Shown: positions 1-6,245 of the stretch, piece after piece
How the letters are laid out: the number at the start of each line of letters is the position of its first letter
How positions within the stretch are numbered: position 1 is the stretch's first letter
Position numbers and translations under genes: made by a program
DNA from: Gemmatimonadota bacterium
GTDB lineage: Bacteria > GCA-2686955
Length of the DNA: 32,956 nt
Reading direction: 5' to 3'
NCBI GenBank assembly: GCA_002686955.1
Contig: NYZA01000093.1
Coordinates: 1 to 32,956, forward strand
The notes under the pieces: generated by a model
The model's database searches: none
The model's input: the letters and a program-made list of their open reading frames with translations, nothing else
What the model was told of the DNA's origin: nothing

Positions 1-495
1 AGCCACCGCCGCGCTGAGCTTGTTCAGCGCAGCCACCACCTGTGCCATTCCGGCACCAGCGGTGACCTTGCGGGCCCTGCGCTTCGGCGCGGCCTTCCGA
101 GCCGCGGGACGCTTCTTCGCCGTTGCCTTCCGAGCGACGGTCTTCCGAGCGACGGTTTTCCGACCGACGGTCTTCCGAGTCGCCTTCTTGGGCGCCGCGG
201 CTTTGCGGGTCGTCTTCTTGGCCGTTGCGGCCTTGGGACGGCCAGGCTTCCTGCGAACAGGACCGGCTACCTTCGGTCGCGGCGTCACTCTCTTGCCGAC
301 CTTCTTGAGGCCCTCTTCCCGCATATCCTGGAAGACCTTCACGGAAGACTTGCTGAAGACGGTGCGTTTGCCCATCTTCTTCGTCTTGAAACGGTTGGGT
401 GCACTCTTGACGTATTTGTGCAGCTGGGCACGGTTGATCCCCGTCAAACGAGACATCTCAGACAAGTTATACCAAGCGCTGCTGGCGGCTGCCAT
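1..495 (-). CDS. H1-like DNA-binding protein with N-terminal helix-turn-helix (3' end outside window)
   Basis: The frame is open from ATG at 495 to the window edge (165 codons), so the C-terminus is missing. Residues about 8-60 look like a MerR-type winged helix (YNLSEMSRLTGINRAQLHKYV, then a basic wing and FSKSSVKVFQDM). An AT-hook-like core KPGRPK lies near residue 85. After it comes a Lys/Ala/Arg/Thr tail with KTVARKTVARK repeats, like the tails of bacterial histone H1-like proteins. The last visible residues (MAQVVAALNKLSAAVA) return to a non-basic helix. A strong ribosome site, AGGAGG (504-509 on the plus strand), sits 8 nt before the ATG and fixes the start. The likely role is nucleoid binding or regulation in the cytoplasm. 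The DNA-binding class is well supported; the precise function is unknown. Confidence 0.8.
   Translation of the reverse strand, partial: MAAASSAWYNLSEMSRLTGINRAQLHKYVKSAPNRFKTKKMGKRTVFSKSSVKVFQDMREEGLKKVGKRVTPRPKVAGPVRRKPGRPKAATAKKTTRKAAAPKKATRKTVGRKTVARKTVARKATAKKRPAARKAAPKRRARKVTAGAGMAQVVAALNKLSAAVA
127..180 (-). repeat. 15-bp tandem repeats coding RKTVA-type pentapeptides
   Basis: Three consecutive 15-bp units begin at 127, 142 and 157, with a partial fourth from 172. Units 1 and 2 are identical (CTTCCGAGCGACGGT on the plus strand) and unit 3 differs at two positions. They encode the RKTV(A/G) pentapeptides in the basic tail of the H1-like protein. Because the unit is a multiple of three, repeat slippage would change tail length without breaking the frame. 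Confidence 0.85.
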
Positions 496-630
496 GAGGA
501 TATCCTCCTGCGATGTGTGGCGGTCGATCCCGCCCCTTGCTCTATGTGTGACTAGATCCAAGGATGCGCCTTCGGCACAACGATCCGTCAAATGACAATC
601 GCCGTTGCCTTGGAGGCCTCCCTGGCGCTG

Positions 631-675
631 CACTCGACCGGCCCAACACACTCCTGTGTGCAGGCCGATCGAGTG
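631..675. other. Long two-part hairpin (13-bp outer stem, 5-bp inner stem)
   Basis: The outer arms 631-643 (CACTCGACCGGCC) and 663-675 (GGCCGATCGAGTG) pair at 12 of 13 positions. Inside them, CACAC (647-651) pairs with GTGTG (656-660) around a TCCT loop. Neither side has a T-run placed for Rho-independent termination; on the plus strand the hairpin is followed by AAAA. Its place between divergent genes fits a structured leader, a small RNA or a regulator-binding palindrome. The structure is seen directly; the role is unknown. Confidence 0.6.
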
Positions 676-863
676 AAAACTGAGGTGGTGGCGCGTACAT
701 CAGACGCGGCTGCGAGGAATTGCATCCGGTGATATTGAAGCGGCATCCGCTCTCTGAAGTTGAACCCGAGGTTCGATAATAGCGGCATGGTCAGCTGATC
801 GGATTCCGTTGACCACTTGGTTTTGAACATGGCGCTAGCAATGTTGGCGGGCAACATAAGACA

Positions 864-892
864 ATTTCAACTCGGCGTCTACCTTTTATATT
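864..892 (+). promoter_or_regulatory. Candidate sigma70-type promoter for the lipoprotein gene
   Basis: TATATT at 887-892 matches five of six bases of the -10 consensus. ATTTCA at 864-869 is a weak -35, 17 bp upstream. Transcription would start near 899 and give a leader of about 70 nt before the ATG at 972. This is motif matching only. Confidence 0.3.
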
Positions 893-971
893 GCCGCATC
901 GCGAACCGGTCGACACATGAGATGTTATCCTCGAAATGAACGTTCAAACACCCAGAAAGAGACCATCCAGA

Positions 972-1541
972 ATGAAGAGAGTACGACTCTGCGCCGGTTC
1001 CGGGTTCGTTGCCATCGCCTTTCTCGGTGTCTTTTGTCTGGCGGGTTGCGGCAAGGAAGAGGTTGCTGGTGATGCATGCGAGACGGGTCTGTGGCAAGTT
1101 GTCCAGACACTCACTCCTTGTCTCCAGGCTACGCAGACCGTCGTAGACGATTGTCGAGAGCTCGACGATCCTGTATCCGCCGTTGAGGAATTCGCCACGC
1201 CGGAGGGCCTACCGGAGGAGTGCGCACCGCAAGCAAACAACGGCGAGCTCCTGGTCGACTGCCGTGTAGAGGCGGATCTGGACAGCTTGGTTGCGGCATT
1301 AGACGGGGATTTGGTGGAAGAATACCTTGGAGAAACAGACCTCAGCGGGTGTACAGCGATCTTCTCGATGAGCGGCGACGGGGAGTACTCGGAACAGTCG
1401 TTCGACTATCGGCTTGAGACCTGGCTGCGTTGCAAGGCAGGTTGTTCACCCGAGACTCTCGAGATCTGTCTCGCTCTTCAGCTCGTTGTGGGAAGCCAGT
1501 TCTGTCCGACGATTCACGAGCTCGAAGGAGTGATGTACTAG
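972..1541 (+). CDS. Cysteine-rich lipoprotein, unknown function
   Basis: The protein is 189 aa from the ATG at 972. An upstream in-frame ATG at 936 would add 12 residues in front of the signal peptide, which is less typical; neither start has a clear ribosome site. The N-terminus MKRVRL followed by a hydrophobic stretch and the lipobox LAGC is a lipoprotein signal peptide. After the lipidated Cys the mature protein has ten further cysteines, an even number that suggests disulfides in an exported acidic domain. I recognise no family. Its TAG stop (1539-1541) overlaps the TAG stop of the opposing sugar transferase gene, so the two genes converge without a spacer. Confidence 0.75.
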   Translation: MKRVRLCAGSGFVAIAFLGVFCLAGCGKEEVAGDACETGLWQVVQTLTPCLQATQTVVDDCRELDDPVSAVEEFATPEGLPEECAPQANNGELLVDCRVEADLDSLVAALDGDLVEEYLGETDLSGCTAIFSMSGDGEYSEQSFDYRLETWLRCKAGCSPETLEICLALQLVVGSQFCPTIHELEGVMY

Positions 1542-2881
1542 TACGCACCTCGCCCGAACAACACCGCCGGCAAGGTAGCCATGATGATCTCGAGGTCGAA
1601 GAGTATCGATCGGTTCTCCAGATAGTAGAGGTCGAGCAGCACCATCTCTTCGAATGCGATTTCGCTTCGACCGGAGATTTGCCAGAGACCGGTCATCCCC
1701 TGCCGCCCGCGAAGGCGATGCCTCTGCCAATCCCTGTAGCCTGCAACCTCTTGTGGGAGTGCCGGCCGAGGACCCACGAGACTCATATCGCCGTTCAGCA
1801 CGTTCAGAAGCTGCGGCAGCTCGTCCAGTGACATCCTACGGAGGAAGTGCCCAACGCGGGTCACGCGCGGGTCTCTACGAATCTTGAATATCGGGCCGCT
1901 CGCCTCGTTACTTGCCTCCAGTGAGCCCTTTAGCTGCTCAGCTTCAGCAACCATGGTGCGGAACTTGAACATGTCGAATGTCTTGCCGGCAGTAGTCACC
2001 CTCTTCTGCCGAAAGAGGGCAGGTCCCCTCGAATCGACCCGAATGGCCACCGACAAAAGCACCGAAACCGGTGCCGTCAGAATGAGCAAGAGGAGAGAGG
2101 CGAGCACGTCGCCTCCACGTTTGGCCCAATCGTGAAGTCGCTCCCTGGCGCCCGCCGGTGCTGAAACAATCGACACACCGGTCAAGTCGTGGACGCGTGT
2201 TCGCTCGAGAAGCAGATCGGTACTGTCTGAGAGGTATCGCAGCTGTAGACCGGCTTCGCGGCAGCGTCGAGCCAACTCCAAATGTCTCGGATCTCTGGTG
2301 TTCCATTCCAGCGTGAAGATCAGATCGAGTTGGTGATCCGCCGCCACCTTCGATAGCTCGCCCACAGTTCCGATCGTCGCTGCGCAATCTTCACCGAGTC
2401 GACGTTCAGCAAAGGGATCGTCATCGGACACGATTCCCACTATTTCGTAGCCCAGCTCGGGTGCCTGCGCAAAGCGGCGAAACACGTGAGACGCGGACTG
2501 GCCGGAGCCGAGAACCGCGGCTCGACGGATCCCGATACCGTTGCGATTGAGCAGCACATGAAGCGTGTGCATGCCGATGCGACTGAGAAAGAGGGCGAAG
2601 GGGACGAGAGCGGAAACGGTTATTACGCAAAGGCGCGTCCCATCCACGAGCCGAAGTGAGAGAAGTGCGCTTGCCGTCAGAAGAGAGTAGATGCATACAC
2701 AGCGCGCGACAGCCTCGACCTGGCGCTGAAAGGACAGCCTGGTGACGACTCGGTAGCCGCCGAGATAGACCATGCACAGAAAGAGGACGACCAGCGAGCC
2801 GATCATTCCCAGAAGAATGGCCGGCGGTATCGCCCATGGTGGTGTCGCGGTCTGGAAACGGAGATCGTACGCGGCCACCAT
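1538..2881 (-). CDS. Polyprenyl-phosphate sugar-phosphotransferase (initiating transferase)
   Basis: This enzyme would load the first sugar phosphate onto the undecaprenyl carrier at the inner membrane and so start repeat-unit synthesis. The protein is 447 aa from ATG 2881. Residues about 20-110 hold several membrane helices. A CoA-binding-like middle region (about 118-225, AAVLGSGQSASHVFRRF) follows. The C-terminal catalytic domain starts at about 253 (KRGGDVLASLLLL) and has FRQKRVTTAGKTFDMFKFRTM, SLDELPQLLNVLNGDMSLVGPRP and GMTGLWQISGRS, all hallmarks of the bacterial sugar transferase family (WbaP/ExoY type). The frame stays open upstream to about 3034 and reads like the missing part of the first membrane helix, but it lacks ATG, GTG or TTG. 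The true start may therefore be non-canonical (ATT at 3025). It is the last gene of the cluster. Confidence 0.92.
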   Translation of the reverse strand: MVAAYDLRFQTATPPWAIPPAILLGMIGSLVVLFLCMVYLGGYRVVTRLSFQRQVEAVARCVCIYSLLTASALLSLRLVDGTRLCVITVSALVPFALFLSRIGMHTLHVLLNRNGIGIRRAAVLGSGQSASHVFRRFAQAPELGYEIVGIVSDDDPFAERRLGEDCAATIGTVGELSKVAADHQLDLIFTLEWNTRDPRHLELARRCREAGLQLRYLSDSTDLLLERTRVHDLTGVSIVSAPAGARERLHDWAKRGGDVLASLLLLILTAPVSVLLSVAIRVDSRGPALFRQKRVTTAGKTFDMFKFRTMVAEAEQLKGSLEASNEASGPIFKIRRDPRVTRVGHFLRRMSLDELPQLLNVLNGDMSLVGPRPALPQEVAGYRDWQRHRLRGRQGMTGLWQISGRSEIAFEEMVLLDLYYLENRSILFDLEIIMATLPAVLFGRGAY

Positions 2882-3030
2882 GGCCGCAAAGGCCGAGAGC
2901 AGATCGGAGGTAATCGCCAGCGGAACCCACAGGTCCGCGAGTCGACTCCATTGCCTCCGTCCGAGACCCTCCTGAGATGCGAGATCTCCGCCAGCTACCG
3001 GAGCTGATGCGGTGTTGAGCGAAATGGGAG

Positions 3031-3960
3031 CTACCTAGTCTTGAAGTACTCGATCGTTTCTCGAAGTCCGTCCTCGAGTTTCACGACCGGTTCCCAATCG
3101 AGGACGCGGCGAGCCTTCGTGATGTCGGGCTGCCTGACCTTAGGGTCATCGACCGGTAGCGCCTCGTACTGAGTCTTCTCGGGAACTCCCGCCACGTTGG
3201 CTATCTTCTTCGCGAAAGTCGCTATCGTCATCTCTCGCGGATTGCCCAGATTCACCGGCTCCTGCTCATCGGAGAGCAAGAGCCTGAAAATCCCGTCGAC
3301 GAGGTCGGACACGTAGCAGAAGCTGCGCGTCTGCGAGCCGTCTCCATAGACTGTCATCGCTTGGCCGGCCAGTACCTGGCTGATGAAATTAGGGACGACG
3401 CGGCCGTCTCTCGCGCGCATTCTGGGCCCGTAGGTATTGAAGATGCGAACGATTCTGGTTTCGACTCCATGGTATCGCTGGTAGGCCATCGTCAGTGCCT
3501 CCGCGAATCGCTTCGCTTCGTCGTAGACTCCCCTGGGACCTATCGGGTTCACATTCCCCCAATAGTCCTCTGTTTGCGGGTGAATCAGCGGATCCCCATA
3601 GGTCTCCGAAGTCGACGCGAGCAGCACTCGTGCACCTTTGGCGCGGGCCAACCCGAGCACCTTATGAGTACCCAGGGCGCCGACCTTCATGGTCTGGATC
3701 GGGAACTCGAGGTAGTCGATCGGGGAAGCTGGAGAGGCAAAATGCAGGATGTAGTCTATCTTCCCCTCGATATCGAGATACTGAGTGACATCGTGTTCAA
3801 CGAAGCGAAAACGGCTCTCGCTCGACAGGTGGGCGATGTTCCTGCGAGACCCCGTGATGAAGTTGTCCATTCCTACCACTGTGTAGTCATTGCTCAGAAA
3901 GAGGTCTGCAAGGTGCGAGCCGATGAAGCCCGCGGCTCCGGTGATCAAGACGGTGGCCAT
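3031..3960 (-). CDS. UDP-glucuronate decarboxylase (UDP-xylose synthase)-like SDR
   Basis: The protein is 309 aa, the usual length for bacterial UXS. The NAD-binding GAAGFIGS lies at residues 8-15, STSETYGDP at 116-124, and the catalytic pair Tyr146/Lys150 falls in YDEAK. Family-specific segments are visible: [29 protein letters not shown], and [17 protein letters not shown]. The enzyme would convert UDP-glucuronate to UDP-xylose using bound NAD in the cytoplasm. The ribosome site AGGA (TCCT at 3968-3971) is 7 nt from the ATG. The gene is 23 nt downstream of the RmlD-like gene and directly upstream of the sugar transferase. Its substrate would be supplied if the cluster's nucleotide-sugar dehydrogenase acts on UDP-glucose. 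Confidence 0.9.
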   Translation of the reverse strand: MATVLITGAAGFIGSHLADLFLSNDYTVVGMDNFITGSRRNIAHLSSESRFRFVEHDVTQYLDIEGKIDYILHFASPASPIDYLEFPIQTMKVGALGTHKVLGLARAKGARVLLASTSETYGDPLIHPQTEDYWGNVNPIGPRGVYDEAKRFAEALTMAYQRYHGVETRIVRIFNTYGPRMRARDGRVVPNFISQVLAGQAMTVYGDGSQTRSFCYVSDLVDGIFRLLLSDEQEPVNLGNPREMTIATFAKKIANVAGVPEKTQYEALPVDDPKVRQPDITKARRVLDWEPVVKLEDGLRETIEYFKTR

Positions 3961-3983
3961 CGTTGGTTCCTATCCTCGCGATC

Positions 3984-4835
3984 TCATCGCCCGCAGGTCA
4001 TGAGCTCCGCGCGTACGTAGTCGCTCAACGCCTCGCGCCAGGGGCGCATCGGGTTTCGTCCCATCAAACTTAGTTTGTGGTTGATGGCGCTCTCGTTGTT
4101 CCCACGCTTCGCCGGCAAAGGAAATACCTCGGAAGACACCGGCGAGATCGTGATGTCGTCTCGCCCAAGGATCTTCGCGATCTCGATCGCCATGCTGTAA
4201 CGGGTGCAGACACCGCCCCCGTTGACCATGTGATACGTTCCGAAAAGTCCTGTTTCGATGTGGGCGAGGATTCCGTCGCAAAGATCTTTGGCGTAGGTAG
4301 GGCTTCCGGTCTTGTCGTCGACCGCGACCAGCTCATCTCGAGTCTTCATGAGGTCGAACATCTTGCCAACGAACTTGTGGTCTTTCCCTCCACCGCCCAG
4401 CATCCAGCCTGCTCGGAAAATGTAGTGCCGGTCGCAGATCTCCCGTACGATCTTCTCCCCTTCGGCCTTGCTCGCCCCATAGGCGTTCACGGGATCCACT
4501 TCGTCGAATTCGGTGTAGGGATCATCCTTCTTGCCGTTGAAGACTTGTGTCGTGCTGATATAGGTGAGAATCGCACCCACCTCTCTTGCCGCCGCGGCTA
4601 CGTGCAGCGTTCCAATGGCGTTGGTGCGGCAGCAATCCTCGATATGGGACTCTGCTCCATCGACGTCGGTCCAGGCGGCGAGGTGCAGAACGTGGTCGGG
4701 GCGATGCTGCCTGAACATGTCGCGAACGCAATCGAAATCGGTGACATCCATCTCGGGAATGTCGGTTTTGAGCACGGTCTCGCTCGGGAAATAGCTTCCG
4801 ACCATGCCGTTGGCGCCGGTGGCGAGAATCATGGG
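3984..4835 (-). CDS. RmlD-like NAD(P)-dependent sugar reductase
   Basis: The protein is 283 aa from the ATG at 4835, where the Rossmann motif begins directly (MILATGANGMVGSYF). A 21-residue in-frame extension to ATG 4898 has no family features and is left out. Tyr118/Lys122 in AYGASK form the catalytic dyad. HLAAWTDVDGAE, STTQVFNG and AGWMLGGGG match dTDP-4-dehydrorhamnose reductases (RmlD/RfbD superfamily). It probably reduces a 4-keto-6-deoxy nucleotide sugar to a deoxyhexose donor. RmlA, RmlB and RmlC are not in the window, so the exact substrate is uncertain. A gap of 114 nt separates it from the upstream glycosyltransferase and contains a TATAAT box. Confidence 0.83.
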   Translation of the reverse strand, partial: PMILATGANGMVGSYFPSETVLKTDIPEMDVTDFDCVRDMFRQHRPDHVLHLAAWTDVDGAESHIEDCCRTNAIGTLHVAAAAREVGAILTYISTTQVFNGKKDDPYTEFDEVDPVNAYGASKAEGEKIVREICDRHYIFRAGWMLGGGGKDHKFVGKMFDLMKTRDELVAVDDKTGSPTYAKDLCDGILAHIETGLFGTYHMVNGGGVCTRYSMAIEIAKILGRDDITISPVSSEVFPLPAKRGNNESAINHKLSLMGRNPMRPWREALSDYVRAELMTCGR

Positions 4836-4910
4836 GATGGATTCCGGGTTGGAGGAGACCCAGTCGCGACGAGCGACGAGAGGCCTGTGGTGGAGCATGA
4901 AGCGGCCGAG

Positions 4911-4940
4911 ATTATATGCGGGAAAGCAGCGGCCGATCCA
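4911..4940 (-). promoter_or_regulatory. Possible internal promoter before the RmlD-like gene
   Basis: On the minus strand a perfect TATAAT occupies 4916-4911. TGGATC at 4940-4935 is a weak -35 (3 of 6) at an 18-bp spacing. This is the only sizeable gap (4836-4949) inside the polysaccharide cluster, which makes a second promoter plausible. It would give a leader of about 70 nt. Confidence 0.3.
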
Positions 4941-4949
4941 GGCCCCATG

Positions 4950-6245
4950 CTATCGCAGCACGGCATGCACCGGCGTCGCCACCGAACGCTCACCGGAGAT
5001 TGCATCATAGGCCCTGACCAGAACGGCCGCCGATTGCTGCCATGACAGCTTCTCTATCAGGCGTTCTCTGCCAATGCGGCCCATTCTCTTGCGGCGAGGC
5101 GCGTCGTCTAGAAGCTCGATCAGACGGTCTCCGAAATCGTCGCAGTCGTTGTCTCGAGCATAGAGCGCCGCTTCGCCGGCCGAGCGTTGGGTTTCCACCA
5201 ATCCGAACGACACGATCGGCTTGGCCATGGCCATGTACTCCAGGATCTTGTTCATCGTGGAGAGATTGTTCAAGGGATTGACGGGATCGGGAGCGACGCA
5301 GACATCCGCCGTCGACAGCCAACGGCGCAGTTCGTCATCGGGAACCCTCCCCGTGAAATGCACGACACCATCGAGATCAAGCTCGGTCACGAGCGATCGA
5401 AGATCGGGGATCGAGTCTCCACCACCGATCAGCACGACGCGAATGTCGGAGCGACCGCGATCATGAACAACATGGCGCACCGAACGGATCAGATAGTCGC
5501 CGCCATCTTGAGGCGCCATCGTGCCAAGATAGCATACTAGATGGGACTGTCCTCCTCGGAGTGCCTTGTCAGGTCGCTCGGGGCGGAATTCTCGCACATC
5601 GGGCGCACTTCTAACGACAAAGACTGTGTCGGGATCACATGCCCCACGACGGATCGCGGTTTCCCGATACGACTCGTTCGTTGCGATGACGATATCGGCG
5701 GTTCGGAATGTCAGCGACTCGAGAAGCTGGAGAGTCCGGTAGAGTAAGCCGCTCTGTCGCCCGAAACGACTGGTGAACGCCTCTGGACAAAGATCGTGCT
5801 GGTCGTAAACGAATCTCACGCCGAGCGGGCGGAAGATCCACCCCACCAGGAAGAAGAGATCCGGTGGATTGCATGCGTGAATTACATCGAAACGATCACG
5901 CACAAATACGACCAGCGCAAGAAGGAGGGTCATCAGCATCGCCCATGGGTACTCCCAGAAGTAGCCCAATGCGCTGTTGGTTTCGGGCAAAGGCAGCGGA
6001 AAACGATAGATCCGCACACCGCTACGCACTTCGTAGGTCTTGCGATCCACCATCTTGGGACAGATGACACTGACGGTGTGGCCGGCTTTGATCAGAGATC
6101 GCGCTTCGCTCCACACCCGCCGATCGAATGGAACCGAGAGGTTCTCTACCAGGATCAAGACACGGCGAGGGCTCTTGGCTCTGGGTGTAGCGATGCCGAC
6201 GCCTTCCTGGCCGGCTCCGTTCTCAATTGAGGTATCCAAGGGCAC
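4950..6245 (-). CDS. GT4-family glycosyltransferase
   Basis: The protein is 431 aa from GTG 6245. That start is chosen because GGAGG (6252-6256) lies exactly 6 nt upstream; a longer frame reaches 6359 but extends into coding sequence of the previous gene. Its N-terminal GT-B domain opens with VLILVENLSVPFDRRVWSEA, followed by HACNPPDLF and YDQHDLCPEAF. The C-terminal donor-binding domain has VCYLGTMAPQDGGDYLI, FTGRVPDDEL and a region ending in NNLSTMNKILEYMAMAKPIV, where Glu would contact the nucleotide sugar. One hydrophobic stretch (WAMLMTLLLALVVFV) may associate with the membrane. It probably adds one sugar to the lipid-linked glycan. The gene overlaps the upstream phosphatase gene by 23 bp, indicating translational coupling. 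Confidence 0.9.
   Translation of the reverse strand: MPLDTSIENGAGQEGVGIATPRAKSPRRVLILVENLSVPFDRRVWSEARSLIKAGHTVSVICPKMVDRKTYEVRSGVRIYRFPLPLPETNSALGYFWEYPWAMLMTLLLALVVFVRDRFDVIHACNPPDLFFLVGWIFRPLGVRFVYDQHDLCPEAFTSRFGRQSGLLYRTLQLLESLTFRTADIVIATNESYRETAIRRGACDPDTVFVVRSAPDVREFRPERPDKALRGGQSHLVCYLGTMAPQDGGDYLIRSVRHVVHDRGRSDIRVVLIGGGDSIPDLRSLVTELDLDGVVHFTGRVPDDELRRWLSTADVCVAPDPVNPLNNLSTMNKILEYMAMAKPIVSFGLVETQRSAGEAALYARDNDCDDFGDRLIELLDDAPRRKRMGRIGRERLIEKLSWQQSAAVLVRAYDAISGERSVATPVHAVLR

Larger units (their letters stand above)
496..971. other. Divergent intergenic region between H1-like gene and lipoprotein gene
   Basis: This is the longest gene-free stretch in the window and is visibly less GC-rich than its surroundings. 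It must carry promoters for two divergent genes. It holds a large hairpin (631-675), a smaller inverted repeat TGGTCA/TGACCA (788-793 with 810-815), and a promoter-like pair before the lipoprotein. An 89-codon minus-strand reading frame at 588-857 has no recognisable domain, no signal peptide and no obvious ribosome site, so I do not call it a gene. Confidence 0.6.

Noticed and set aside
588-857. 89-codon minus-strand reading frame in the divergent intergenic region
   Set aside because: No ribosome site, signal peptide or recognisable domain, and it contains the large hairpin 631-675.
4077-5045. 322-codon plus-strand frame opposite the RmlD-like gene
   Set aside because: It mirrors the codon pattern of a clear enzyme on the other strand and has no domain of its own.
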